Source of the DNA: Sergeia podlipaevii
Lineage: Eukaryota > Euglenozoa > Kinetoplastea > Trypanosomatida > Trypanosomatidae
Direction: 5' to 3'
DNA length: 64,000 bases
Assembly (NCBI GenBank): GCA_030849805.1
Contig: JASANZ010002233.1
Coordinates: 22,896 to 86,895, forward strand
Positions 41,333-51,258 of this stretch are shown in pieces; within the stretch, counting starts at the first letter, position 1; every line of letters begins with the position of its first letter. A program made the translations under genes and the position numbers. The notes under the pieces are model-generated. The model had not been told where the DNA came from. It did not search any database and saw nothing but the letters and a program-made list of their open reading frames with translations.

Positions 41333-42127
41333 CTAGGCGCGCTTCAGGCGCAACAGACGGTAGTCTAAAGCATCGCGCGGAGCCCCCATTGGTGGAATGC
41401 ACAGCCCTGATGGCGTGCGTGTCCCTCCTGGTATATCCTGCTGCAGGCTGCAAGCCAGGGGGTCAGAAAGCTGACCCACAGGCGCCGTGGCGGAGGCGAC
41501 AACACCGCTGGGATCCTTGAGTTTGCTCTCGTCGTAGTTATCTAGTCTGTACTCTTGTGCAATGCTGGTAAGGTAGGCGATGCATTTCTCGTTGGGTGGG
41601 GTGTAAACGCCGAGGCGCTCCATCATGCGCTGGTTCACTGCGTACTCACTATTGCTGATGGCCATCTGCACGAAGGCCTTGCCGTACTTGGCCTCAAAGT
41701 TCTTGCGAATTGTGGCGAGCTCAGGCACCACGTCTCCCACTCTCGAGCTCGCCCACAGTACCGAACTGATAGCTTCCTTGAGCTCCGGGGGACAGGCAGA
41801 ACATGGGTCCTTCTTCTTGTCTGCCGTGCGCATCGGCTTACTCTCAGCCATGAGCTGAACCCTGTTACCGAGGAGCTCGAGAAACAGAGAAAGCACCTCG
41901 TAGCCCTCGATATTGACATCCTCTCGAATGCAGTTCTCAACACGAATGCGTGCTGAGTCGTACTTGCCGACTGCCAGCAACTCAGCAATACCACGCCGCT
42001 GCATTTTAACGCTGTTGACTAGCTTGTTTTTCTGCATGTTTAGACGCGTAACGGCCATTCGCAGGTTCGCTTTGATCTTCGTGACGTTGAAGCCATCACC
42101 GACCTTGTTTTCAAAGAAAGACTTCAT
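41333..42127 (-). CDS. IST1: ESCRT-III-associated protein IST1 with a C-terminal MIM1-like motif
   Basis: IST1 is an ESCRT-III-like helical protein that regulates Vps4 and membrane remodelling. The 264-residue protein has the IST1 core: FNVTKIKANLRMAVTRLNMQ, KLVNSVKMQRRGIAELLAVG, then KYDSARIRVENCIREDVNIE, EVLSLFLELLGNRV, SSVLWASSRVGDVVPELATI and AKYGKAFVQMAISN, with ERLGVYTPPNEKCIAYL closing. After a Pro/Thr linker it ends in DALDYRLLRLKRA, which fits the MIM1 pattern (L..RL..LK) that binds MIT domains; human IST1 ends with a comparable motif. An upstream in-frame ATG (42151) would add 8 residues (MSLPLLLT) with no conservation, so MKSFFENK at 42127 is preferred. Splice acceptor at 42230, 5' UTR about 102 nt. 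Confidence 0.93.
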   Translation of the reverse strand: MKSFFENKVGDGFNVTKIKANLRMAVTRLNMQKNKLVNSVKMQRRGIAELLAVGKYDSARIRVENCIREDVNIEGYEVLSLFLELLGNRVQLMAESKPMRTADKKKDPCSACPPELKEAISSVLWASSRVGDVVPELATIRKNFEAKYGKAFVQMAISNSEYAVNQRMMERLGVYTPPNEKCIAYLTSIAQEYRLDNYDESKLKDPSGVVASATAPVGQLSDPLACSLQQDIPGGTRTPSGLCIPPMGAPRDALDYRLLRLKRA

Positions 42128-42229
42128 CGTCAATAACAGAGGGAGAGACAAAAGGACAATTGGAGCAAATAGTAGTAATAGTGGTAGTAAAGGCGCGCTA
42201 CTATTCAGCGGTAAAGTGCAAGTGACCGG

Positions 42230-42262
42230 CTAGGAAGGTGAGAGAGAGAGAGAGAGAGACTC
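42230..42262 (-). promoter_or_regulatory. Predicted trans-splice acceptor of IST1
   Basis: On the minus strand the (CT)n run at about 42240-42259 is followed by a short C/T stretch and then AG at 42231-42230. Confidence 0.6.
42240..42259. repeat. (GA)n microsatellite
   Basis: Ten GA units, read as the CT-rich tract of the IST1 splice site on the mRNA strand. Confidence 0.9.
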
Positions 42263-42825
42263 AATCTCTTGTTGCCTTTGTCTGTATGTGTATGTGCAAG
42301 TTCTTCTTTTTTAATGATATAAGTGACTATAGGTATGTAAAAAAAAAAAATGCGTAGGTGAAGGCAAAAGGGACTGATTCGTTTTGCTAATCCAAAGCCA
42401 GTATACGTATATATTTACTAAAGACACTTACCACAGGATGTGCTAGTAAATCAAAAGGACAGAGAAAAAAGAAAGTCAGCAAAAAAATAGAATTTCAAGT
42501 GTGAGCTCAAACACACACAAACACACACACAAAAAATCGAGAGAGCTGAGATATAACGGCGGCCAACACTCAGCAACCACAGTGAGAAAGGTCTGAGTCC
42601 CAGCCCATTGACCCACACCAACATAAGAGTTGCCCTTTATTTATTTATTTATCGAATTTGCATTTTGATGAAGATATATGAAGGCGCCACACTATCTACC
42701 ACCCCTCACCATCAGCATGAGTCCCTTTTTTTTTTTACAAGAAGAAACACACACACACACACACGCACACGCACATCATCACTGAAAGAGCAGCAGGCTC
42801 TCTCTTTCCACCTTTCACTCTTGCT

Positions 42826-43818
42826 TTAGATAAGCTTCTTCTTCTTGATGAGTGCCTTTGTGTAATAAAAGGTGCACCATACCGACGTCACGAGGACCAC
42901 CATCACAAACAGCGTGCACACCCACACGCGGGTGAAGGTGCTCTCGTTCGTCTTGCGCATGCGGAGGTGGCGAGAGATGAGTGACTCGGAGTTACTATTG
43001 GCAGCTTCTATCTTTGACAAGGTCACCTTGAGCTCGTCCATCCTCTGCATGATCTCTGTACCCGATACCAGGTCCATGCGACTCACCATAGCCTCGATGT
43101 CAGCATCCGTGACGTCCAGCTTTTGCGCTTGTTTCTCACGTCCAAAGCGAACGCGCTTGAGAGCATTCTCCGCTGAGCCTTCTGTGCTCATGATCACATC
43201 CTCAACCCCAATGTCGACTTGCTCCACCAACTTTGTCGGTGCACTCTTGTCTTTACCAACTCCTTGGCGGCGGCGGTCAAGTGAGAAGCACACTCCATAG
43301 TTTCCCTCTATCACTTTCTTTCTGGAACCAAGCTGCACTGTTACCGCGGTCGCTGTAACGGTCTGCCCGCGCGCCTCAGCTTCGTTAACCGCCTCCCCTG
43401 CGTTTCGAAGCTTGCGCGTAGCTTCCTGGCTAGCTCGCAGCGACTTGTCAAGGTCAAGCGCAAGGAACAGTTGAAGCTGCGAGATGGTCTGCGCGCTTGA
43501 AAGAGAAGCCAAGTTTGGATACGAACCATCGGGCTCATGCACAGTCACCACGAGAGAGGAGCGAAGAGAGACGGAGGTCACATTGCTATTATATGTGAAG
43601 CGCACACGACCGTAAGTGGTGCGCTCATCGAGGCCCACGAGGACACAGTGCTTGGCGCCGCCGTTCGCCACAACGTTGTCCTTCACATCTGAAGAGGGTG
43701 AGTACACAAACTCGCTACTGAGCAGGCGGAAGGAGAGTCCATGCGCGCTAATTACGCACGTTACAATGACCACTAGCAGCAGCGCTGCGAAGCGCTTCAT
43801 AGCAATGCAACCCATCAT
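42826..43818 (-). CDS. p24/TMED-like cargo receptor (GOLD domain) with dilysine tail
   Basis: A type I membrane protein of ER-Golgi traffic. Residues about 8-28 (MKRFAALLLVVIVTCVISAHG) look like a signal peptide. The C-terminal part is the signature of the p24 family: the juxtamembrane helix ends in MRKTNESTFTRVWV, one membrane span follows (about 298-320), and the protein ends in a short basic tail with KKLI, a KKxx COPI retrieval signal. The lumenal domain contains two conserved cysteines (KHCVLV and YGVCFSL) that would fit the GOLD disulfide. At 330 residues it is longer than the usual 200-230, because of a long region of charged helices before the span. The start may be 43818 or 43800 (MKRFAAL); both lie downstream of a splice acceptor at 43855. 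Confidence 0.8.
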   Translation of the reverse strand: MMGCIAMKRFAALLLVVIVTCVISAHGLSFRLLSSEFVYSPSSDVKDNVVANGGAKHCVLVGLDERTTYGRVRFTYNSNVTSVSLRSSLVVTVHEPDGSYPNLASLSSAQTISQLQLFLALDLDKSLRASQEATRKLRNAGEAVNEAEARGQTVTATAVTVQLGSRKKVIEGNYGVCFSLDRRRQGVGKDKSAPTKLVEQVDIGVEDVIMSTEGSAENALKRVRFGREKQAQKLDVTDADIEAMVSRMDLVSGTEIMQRMDELKVTLSKIEAANSNSESLISRHLRMRKTNESTFTRVWVCTLFVMVVLVTSVWCTFYYTKALIKKKKLI

Positions 43819-44313
43819 ACTTCACGCTATTCCCTCAGTAGGTGTATACAAATACTTGATGTGAGAAAAATAAGAATAGAACTAGTTGACTCAGTTCTCA
43901 AAATGATATTGACTTTCCAACTCTACGGAGGCAAAAGGTAAAGGGGCAAACACAATAGACAAAAGAAAAATGAAAATACATGCAGACACACCAATGTATG
44001 AGAAAGCTTTTTAAAATAAAACATGCTTTGACAGCACTTCATAGTACTTCATGTGTGCTAGCACAGTGCACGCGGTCAGCTACATGTGTGCGTCATGAAA
44101 AGTAAAGCAAAAACGTTCTTTTCTTCTAAAAATATTTTGACATTTGATTTAACTGTGTATGTGTATGTGTATGTGTGTGTGCATCATAAATGATAACAGT
44201 GAAAATAATAATAATAATAATAAACGCTTGGCCCCGTGGTGCGTCCACATTTCTCAAGACCTATCAACGGCATTGATAGTGATGGTTCCGCGTCAGCACG
44301 CGCACACAATGCT
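43819..44313. other. Spacer between the p24-like gene and p23
   Basis: Apart from the p24 splice tract I see only AT-rich sequence with (TG)n and AAT runs near 44160-44222. Confidence 0.5.
43855..43879 (-). promoter_or_regulatory. Predicted trans-splice acceptor of the p24-like gene
   Basis: A T/C-rich stretch at about 43858-43878 (minus strand) is followed by AG at 43856-43855. Confidence 0.5.
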
Positions 44314-44937
44314 TTAGTCGTCCTCGAGGGGTGGCATATCGTCATCCTCTTCCGCGGCATCATCACCGATTGGTTGCTGACCCGCTGCGGACCCAAAGTT
44401 GGGAATACCCGCACCTCCCAGGCCGCCACTCATGCCCTCCGCATCCTCATTGCCTTGATTCACCATGAACTGGCTCATCATCTTGGAGTAGTCAATGCCT
44501 CCCCCACCCATACCGAAATCTCCAAGATCGTCCTCGGCATCCACATCGTCCTCATCTTCGTCCTTCCACCTACCCCAGTCCACTTGGATGTGCTGGTTCT
44601 TCGTCTTTCCCTTTGTAAGGCGGGGCCAGCAAATGTCCTCCTCGTCCGCGTCATCCTTGCGCGTGGCACTCATCTTCTTCAGCTTATATTCAATAGCGCG
44701 CGGTCGCTCGGCATGCTGGCTCTCCTCGGGAGAAATCTGCCTGAAAAACTCAAATTCGCAGGCAAACGCCTGCTTGGTGCTCGGCACGGAGCACGAGAAG
44801 GCAAAGATTCGCCCATCGTTTTTGAGTTCCACCTTGACATCGGCGGTGTCTTGGACATCTATAGTCAGCAGCACATACTCGCGCCGCTGTGCCCACTTGA
44901 TGGGAGGGAAGAGAGACACGGTAGAGGCAGTGGCCAT
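44314..44937 (-). CDS. p23: Hsp90 co-chaperone p23
   Basis: CS-domain protein that stabilises the closed ATP-bound Hsp90 (Hsp83) dimer and slows its ATPase. The 207-residue protein opens with PPIKWAQRREYVLLTIDVQD (first strands of the CS fold), then DVKVELKNDGRIFAFSCSV. The hallmark WPRLTK lies in DICWPRLTKGKTKNQHIQVDW, the segment that inserts into the Hsp90 N-domain. A Gly-rich stretch with repeated Met (GGGGIDYSKMMSQF) follows, and the end is acidic (DDAAEEDDDMPPLEDD). The start MATASTVSLFPP is the obvious one, 51 nt from a splice acceptor at 44988. Leishmania has two p23 genes; which of the two this corresponds to I did not determine. Confidence 0.95.
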   Translation of the reverse strand: MATASTVSLFPPIKWAQRREYVLLTIDVQDTADVKVELKNDGRIFAFSCSVPSTKQAFACEFEFFRQISPEESQHAERPRAIEYKLKKMSATRKDDADEEDICWPRLTKGKTKNQHIQVDWGRWKDEDEDDVDAEDDLGDFGMGGGGIDYSKMMSQFMVNQGNEDAEGMSGGLGGAGIPNFGSAAGQQPIGDDAAEEDDDMPPLEDD

Positions 44938-46084
44938 GACTGATAATAGCAGTGATAGATAGCGATATCAATTACAAGTGTATCCACCTGCACAACAAAA
45001 GAAAGCCTTTCGCTTCTTCCTTTTATTTTGTTTGTTTTCCCTTTCATTGCGTTCAAGTGATTTCATGAGTGAGATGTAAAAATAAAAAGTCAGAGAAAAG
45101 AATAAAAAGGAAGTGAAATTAGGGTCATTGAAGTACAAAACCAAATCGATTGCATACAAAAAAGAAGAAGATAGAAGCAAAAGCGATATGTTCCCTTGGT
45201 ACACACACTGAGTTGATGTAAAAGTGCTGAGCCTAAAACAACACATACACATCTTTAGAAATACTCTTTTCAAGTTTCACAAATCACGATACTACCCCAT
45301 AAAGGAAGTCCTTTGGATACCCTGAACACAAACACTCAGGATAACAATAATAGTAATAAAACAGTAAGAAAGCGTGTAGGTTTTCTCTTTTCTAACGCCC
45401 GCTTGTATCATTGCGCACGCCTTCACACACACACCGGCATCCTATAATAAGTACTGCTGCAGCTCACCCCGGTGTAGTTGTTGACCACCATCACACACAG
45501 AAAAAGTATCTATACAATCATCCCCTTTTTACTATAAAAAAGAAAAAAATAGATGACGGAAAGTGAAAAGTAAAATAAAGCACGAATCATCTTCATTGAT
45601 TGCTGTTGGAACGGAAAGCATACGTTGATGCGTGCGTTGCCAACGATCGGGTCAAAGACGGTTTTCTCTTGCTGGCAATCAGAAAATGATAACAACAATA
45701 AAAAAGGAGAAGAAAACAAAAAACAAAAAAAACAAAAACAAAAAAAAAACAAAAGAAAAACACACACTTCAACATCGTAAAGTCAACGGAGCTCAATCCC
45801 TTTTCAGGTCCTTTTTCCTTCTTGGCCTTCCTTCCTCCACTACACATACGTACATACATACACGCACTCAAGCACCTTCTAGCCTCCCCTATCTGTACCA
45901 ATATTTTTCTTGTGTGCCAGGTGCGTAGAGAAAACAGCGCTGGGGAGAAGAAAGAAAGTGGGAGAGAGGCAAAGAAATCAAAATGGTAAGAAGAGAAAAA
46001 AGGACATCAACGTAAGAAAAAAAAAGGATAGAGAACAGTCCTGGACCAGAATGCCTTGCAGCACACATACACCCGTGCACCTTC
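44938..46084. other. Spacer between p23 and the DUF1935 block
   Basis: This 1.15 kb stretch has many A runs, for example about 45700-45770. No gene is visible; the biased open frames come from these runs. Confidence 0.5.
44988..45008 (-). promoter_or_regulatory. Predicted trans-splice acceptor of p23
   Basis: A short pyrimidine-rich stretch (about 44992-45008, minus strand) ends in AG at 44989-44988. Confidence 0.5.
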
Positions 46085-47545
46085 TTACTGCGGTGCTTTC
46101 TTCATGGCAGAAAACTTGGTGGTAAACACGCCAAGGTCGCCTTGGGCAAACAGAGATGTTTGCAAAGGCTCAACATCTAAAATATAAACGGTACCATTCT
46201 CGGGATCTGTCTCTACACGCGTAGAGGCCAGAGGAATGACCTTCGCATCTGACGCAAAGCTAACCTTGACATTCATGACGATGTCTTTGGTGTCGTTGTA
46301 GAAAGCCCACCTGGTGCCCGTAGGATCGACAAGACGGAAGAGAAGTCCATTGCCGTGATCCTTAAAACACTTGTACACATCCTTGTAGTTGAGAACAGTC
46401 GTGTCAGGAACCCCATTCTCAAACTCAGGATGCTCTACCGGCTGCACCTTAGGTGCAGCAGCGTTAGCAGTGAAGGCGAGCTCGAACGTAGCGGGTTGCC
46501 CCACAAGAAAAGGCACAGTGGTCAGAGGTGGCACACTGACGGACGCTATAAAGCCCCCAGGTACCGCGTCATCCGCCACGGAGCTTACCCCAGGCGCGAG
46601 CTGCACATCCGTGTTGGCGGGGAAGCGCACGTTCACCGTCATGTTGTAGTCTACAGTGTCGTTGAAGAAGGCCCATATAAAGTTGACGTCGTCCACGATA
46701 CGAAAGAGAAGACCGTTGCCGTGCTCCTTGAAGCACTTGTAGACATGGGACTGGTGGGGAATGATAGCAGGGTCAGGCTTGCCAAAGGCGTAGCGAATGT
46801 CTTCGTCCTGCTCTCCTGTACCGCCCACCACCGGCTCAGCGGCAAAGTCGAGTTTGTACACTGATGGAATGCCCTGAATAAAGGGAAGCGTAATGCCGGG
46901 CGGGATCTCGAGGGTGTAGATGATACCCTTGGGCCAGGTGGAGGTCGAGATGGTAGAAGGCTGCGTGTTGCCGAGGGGTGTCACTTCGGCTTTCTCGGAA
47001 AAATCGACAGCAACTTTCATGATGTAGTCCTTCGTGTCGTTGTAGAAGGACCACTTCTTATCAGCGTCGTCCACGAGACGAAAGAGAAGGCCATTGCCGT
47101 TGTTCTTGAAGCACTTGTACATCTTGTCGTATGGGACGCTCGGTCTGACAAACTCAAAGTGGACGTCCTGTGCTGGCGCAGACTCGGATTGAAAGCTCAT
47201 GTTAAACCCAAGTGGTGCTCCTTCAATATAAACTTCAGTTTGCCCTGGACCAACCTCAATGGTGGCTTCCTGCTCACAGGTCGCATCTACCGTACCATCG
47301 GCCTTCGGAATGGCACGAATGCGGGTACGTTGAAGCGGCTGAATAACACTTCCTGCCTTGAAGATTGTGCGAACCTTCACTACCGTATCCGCGGTATCGT
47401 TAAAGAAAGCCCAGGTTTTCTTTTCCTTGTTTACCAGACGAAAGAGAATGTTCTTCCCCTCAAAGCAGCGATAGCACTCATCAAATTCAAAATCTGGCTT
47501 CCCGCAGGCGAACTGAATAGATCCAGCTGCCACGTGCTCAGTCAT
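46085..47545 (-). CDS. Protein of four DUF1935 (calpain-related) domains, first of the tandem series from the left
   Basis: The 486-residue protein is four head-to-tail copies of a domain of about 120 residues: about 1-122, 123-238, 239-362 and 363-486. Each has the core 'Y(K/R)CFK..GNGLLFRLV' followed by '(W)(A/S)F(Y/F)NDT' and a closing strand before 'F..G'. This is the DUF1935 domain found at the N-terminus of kinetoplastid calpain-like proteins. No peptidase domain, C354-like cysteine or MIT is present, and there is no MG N-myristoylation start. The first copy is degenerate (YRCFEGKNILFRLV). Role unknown; related small kinetoplastid calpain-related proteins are membrane or flagellum associated, which suggests a structural or adaptor role. 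Splice acceptor at 47581, 36 nt before the start. Confidence 0.9.
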   Translation of the reverse strand: MTEHVAAGSIQFACGKPDFEFDECYRCFEGKNILFRLVNKEKKTWAFFNDTADTVVKVRTIFKAGSVIQPLQRTRIRAIPKADGTVDATCEQEATIEVGPGQTEVYIEGAPLGFNMSFQSESAPAQDVHFEFVRPSVPYDKMYKCFKNNGNGLLFRLVDDADKKWSFYNDTKDYIMKVAVDFSEKAEVTPLGNTQPSTISTSTWPKGIIYTLEIPPGITLPFIQGIPSVYKLDFAAEPVVGGTGEQDEDIRYAFGKPDPAIIPHQSHVYKCFKEHGNGLLFRIVDDVNFIWAFFNDTVDYNMTVNVRFPANTDVQLAPGVSSVADDAVPGGFIASVSVPPLTTVPFLVGQPATFELAFTANAAAPKVQPVEHPEFENGVPDTTVLNYKDVYKCFKDHGNGLLFRLVDPTGTRWAFYNDTKDIVMNVKVSFASDAKVIPLASTRVETDPENGTVYILDVEPLQTSLFAQGDLGVFTTKFSAMKKAPQ

Positions 47546-47580
47546 CTTTTTTTACTGCTCCTTTTTCTCTATCTTTTCTT

Positions 47581-47604
47581 CTGTAGCCAAGCAAAAAAAA
47601 AAAA
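47581..47604 (-). promoter_or_regulatory. Predicted trans-splice acceptor of the left DUF1935 gene
   Basis: A T run (about 47590-47604 on the minus strand) is followed after a short gap by AG at 47582-47581, giving a 36-nt 5' UTR. Confidence 0.6.
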
Positions 47605-48301
47605 ATGGTCAGACGCAAAACAATAATAATAATAATAACGAAGAATGTGTGTTTCCCTTTATAAGAATAAGAAACTAGCCGTCACTTCCTTTTTGACGAT
47701 TTCTCTAGAGCTTAATTGTCGTTGCTTGCTTACTTGTTTTGACGTATATGGGAAAGTAAAACCTAATTTTCTTCCCGTGTCCAGAACAAACGAATCAAAG
47801 ATGAATAGATGAGAGGAGTCATATATATAGCCACAGCGTGCTAACATGGAGGAGTGACAGTAAGAGTACACGGAGGGAGAAGCCACATAGCATCTTCAGT
47901 GATGCAAGCGGGTACGAATTGTGATGGGAGGAAGGGAGAAGCGCCACATGCTTAGCTGCCTGCATCCCACGCGTGGGAGGAAAAAAAAAACAGAAAGAGT
48001 TAGTCATTTCTTTTTTTTTTTTGTGTGGTACGAGAGAAAAAAAGATATCAATTTTTTTTTTAACCGCATATAACTGTAAAAATATATATATGCGTATAGA
48101 CACCGCTGACAAATAAGCACGCTGCTGCCTGCATACAAAGAGATCCACACTCCGCTGCGTGTATGCCCCCATATGCGATGCGCGCTCGTTCTCGTTTTCT
48201 GCTTCATACAGTTGGCTTCAGATGTAATCTGATGAATGGGGGATAGAAGAAAATAGTAGGCCTTTTCAATCACAGCTGATCAGCTTCTGCAGTTTTTTTT
48301 C

Positions 48302-48306
<5 letters not shown>

Positions 48307-48336
<30 letters not shown>
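48307..48336. repeat. (AT)n microsatellite
   Basis: Fifteen AT units without interruption in the 3' flank of the middle DUF1935 gene. Confidence 0.95.
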
Positions 48337-48338
<2 letters not shown>

Positions 48339-49791
48339 CTTTCATTCCTCCTGAGCTGTATTCAGTTGGACTATTTGCCTTTTTTCCCCTCCTGCTTCAC
48401 ACCTTAAAAAAAAAAAAGAAATAACGAGAGAAGTTTTCTTCGCTTCTGTCGAATAATCTACAAAAAATAGTAACACACACACACAAAATGAAAAAAAAAG
48501 GGGAGGAGGAGGGAGGGGATCAAAGCTGACTCTTTTCCTCTTCATTCATGCAAAGAGCGTTCATAAAACTAGAGTGGAAAGCAAAATGGAGGGATGTCTG
48601 TTGGCATCAGAAGAACACAGCAAAACGGCCTACAATAGAAAGAACAAACACTACGACGTGCAGTGGGAACGATGCTCCAACAGACGGCGCATACACTTCT
48701 TGTTCCCCGTTGTATGTATCAGAGACCTACTGATACAGAAAAATAATACTAGTAAAGGCAAACAAAGGGAATCGATGTTATTGCAAAGGGTCAGAGATGC
48801 AAAGTACAAGGGTTCCATGAGGCCACCTAGTTGGCTGGACACCACCCGTGTTCAGCATCCCTCTACCCTTCGTTCTCCTTTTTCAGTGTTCCCTTATTGG
48901 AGCGCCTCCCCTCTGTTTGTAGTTTTTGTTTTCCTCCCTCTCACATTGCTGTACTACCACCTTCAGTACGCGCTGTAGTGCGTATTGACGGGAGTCTAGG
49001 CAGCAGTCTTTTCCTCTGCTTCACTTGTCTCTCTCCGACACGTTTTGTTGTCAGAGCGGGCATGCTTTTTGTGGTTGAGGACGCTTCGTTGAACACTTTC
49101 GCGTCTCAAACGTGTGGTGCTTTTCATGACATTCAGGTCAGCGCATATAGGATCGCGGTAGAAGGAAAACACACACACAAAGGAAACAACAAATCATATA
49201 TGTATATATGCATTTCATACACATCAACTGAGTCTACTTGAGAAATCACGATAAAAAGAGCCTTGGTAGTGATGAAGATATAAACCATCTTGCGTCAATA
49301 TCGAAAGACACCTTTTAAAGTGAACGATTCTCATTGTATCTTCTGAAAAGGGCAAAAAAAAAGTGATGAGCAATGCTTGACTTCGCACTACCGACACAGC
49401 TTTTCAAGAGGTGCAGAAGGAAGCAAAAAAAAAAACCCAAGAAGAACAACACCAGACATGCCTCCATTGTCTTAGTGTTGCATTCAAGAAGAAGAAGAAA
49501 AAAAAGAAAGAAAAAGATCCTTCCCTCTCTGCTATCATTTCTTGCTCACTTCCTTAATGGCGCACAGTTACACGCTCTGCATTAAATATCCCATTTTGAA
49601 AGAAGCAAAAAAAGAAAAATAGTGATGAAAAAAAAATCTAACAGAAAAGAAAAAGTACGCGCTGTGTACTAGTGTTCTTCCTCTTTCAATTCGCCCGTAG
49701 CTACTCCTGCTGAGCAGAAAAGAAAAAAAAACCGCAGCGACATAACCGACAACAGCGCCTCCTCCCTTGGAGGGACTTATGCAGTGGCACC

Positions 49792-51258
49792 CTACGCGAC
49801 ATTAGACACCCTCTTAACTGCCGTGAACTTAGACACAAAGCTGCCGAGTTCACCTTCGACAAAAAGAACCGTCGCTAGAGGAGAGATCTCGTGCACAAAG
49901 GTGCGTCCCATCTCGGAGTCCTGCTCGACTGTGGTACCATTCAGTGGACGTACCTTCGCGCCTTGGTCAAAGGCTACACGTGCGGTGATGGTGGTGTCGG
50001 TGGTGTCGTTGTAAAAGCCCCAGCACGAATTGTCTTTATTGGATAGACGGAAGAGAAGCCCATTGCCGTTGTTTTTGAAGCAGCGGTACACATCCATGTA
50101 ATCCATCACAGCTGGGTCGGGACCCTTGTTTTCGTACACCGGGTTCTCTTCAGGCAGCGACTTGTTGACGCTCTCAGCAGAGAAGGCCACCTCAAAGTTG
50201 GTGGGCAGACCAGTGATAAACTGGCGAGTGGTGACTGGGGGAATCTCCATCGATACTATAGCGGTGGTGGGTTCCTCGGGATCTTCCTCTACCGCGGCAT
50301 CATGACTGGGCCTAAAGTCCTCACCTTCGGGGAAACGAACGATCGCCTTCATCACATAGTCCGTTGTATCGTTGTAGAAAGCCCATACACGCTTCTCCTC
50401 GTCTACAAGACGGAAGAGAAGGCCATTGCCGTTGTTCTTGAAGCACTTATAGATCTTGCTGTCGAGAGAGACGACACGGTGGTCTGGCTGACCGTTTTCG
50501 TAGTGGACAACACTGGGGTCCACAGGGCGGTCGTTGCTGAGAGGCTCGGCGGCAAACTGCAGACGGTAGTTAGCGGCGTCACCGCAAATGAAAGGCTCTG
50601 TGGCACCAGGGGCAATCTCCAAGTAGTAGATCACGCCGTCACGGTTGGACGAAGGTGCACCGCGATCCTCTGTCTTTCCAAGTGCCCGCACCGCGCTGCC
50701 CTCAGCAAACTCTACCGTGGCGCTCATCACGTAATCACGTGTGTCGTTGTAGAAGGACCACTTCTTTTCGTGTTCATCCACGAGACGAAAGAGAAGGCCA
50801 TTGCCGTTGTTCTTGAAGCACTTGTAGATCTTGTCGTATGGGACTGCAGGACGTCGGTACTCAAATTGCACGTTCTGTGCGGGAGCCGCTTCGGACTGAA
50901 AGCTCATGCTGAAGCCATTCGCAGTGCCCTCAATGAACAGCTCAGTACGGAAGGGCTCCACCTCGAGCGTGACCTCCTGCTCGCAGGTGTCATCCTGAGT
51001 ACCGTCCTCCTTAGGAATGACGGTAAGGCGAGCACGGTGTAAGGCGCGGATGCGGCTGCCACCATGGAATACTGCAGTCACCTTCATGGTGGTATCGGCG
51101 GTATCGTTGTAGAAGGCCCATTTCTTTGTAGTCTCATTCACCACGCGGAAGAGAAGACCGTTGCCATTGCTTTGGAAGCACTTGTAGATCTTGGTATAGT
51201 CCATGGTTGGGCTCCCATTGACGAAGTTCGCCTCAGCAGTAGTGATCTCGTGCGTCAT
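49792..51258 (-). CDS. Protein of four DUF1935 domains, middle of the tandem series
   Basis: A 488-residue paralogue of the gene at 46.1-47.5 kb with the same four-domain layout (about 1-124, 125-239, 240-363, 364-488). All four copies keep the full core (YKCFQSNGNGLLFRVV, YKCFKNNGNGLLFRLV twice, YRCFKNNGNGLLFRLS) and FYNDT. The first copies of the two genes share a DGT...TCEQE insert absent from the others, and the second copies are most alike, so the duplication involved the whole four-domain gene rather than single domains. A stretch of 49 bases is identical (see the gene-conversion finding). No peptidase domain. Cys-rich? No. Role unknown. The start MTHEITTAE follows a splice acceptor at 51275. 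Confidence 0.9.
   Translation of the reverse strand: MTHEITTAEANFVNGSPTMDYTKIYKCFQSNGNGLLFRVVNETTKKWAFYNDTADTTMKVTAVFHGGSRIRALHRARLTVIPKEDGTQDDTCEQEVTLEVEPFRTELFIEGTANGFSMSFQSEAAPAQNVQFEYRRPAVPYDKIYKCFKNNGNGLLFRLVDEHEKKWSFYNDTRDYVMSATVEFAEGSAVRALGKTEDRGAPSSNRDGVIYYLEIAPGATEPFICGDAANYRLQFAAEPLSNDRPVDPSVVHYENGQPDHRVVSLDSKIYKCFKNNGNGLLFRLVDEEKRVWAFYNDTTDYVMKAIVRFPEGEDFRPSHDAAVEEDPEEPTTAIVSMEIPPVTTRQFITGLPTNFEVAFSAESVNKSLPEENPVYENKGPDPAVMDYMDVYRCFKNNGNGLLFRLSNKDNSCWGFYNDTTDTTITARVAFDQGAKVRPLNGTTVEQDSEMGRTFVHEISPLATVLFVEGELGSFVSKFTAVKRVSNVA

Larger units (their letters stand above)
42128..42825. other. Spacer between IST1 and the p24-like gene
   Basis: Holds the IST1 splice tract and the (GA)n run at 42240-42259. 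No gene is seen; a +-strand frame at about 42608-42829 is compositionally biased. Confidence 0.5.
47546..49791. other. 2.25 kb gene-free spacer between two DUF1935 genes
   Basis: The second largest gap. It contains a (AT)n run of about 30 bp at 48307-48336 and a number of A runs. Plus-strand frames (for example around 48574-48978) show no domain. No remnant of a further DUF1935 copy (YKCFK or NGLLFRLV) was seen. Confidence 0.6.

Noticed and set aside
47546..49791. Plus-strand frames of up to 136 codons in the spacer between DUF1935 genes
   Set aside because: No domains, opposite direction and composition like spacer; no copy of YKCFK or NGLLFRLV.
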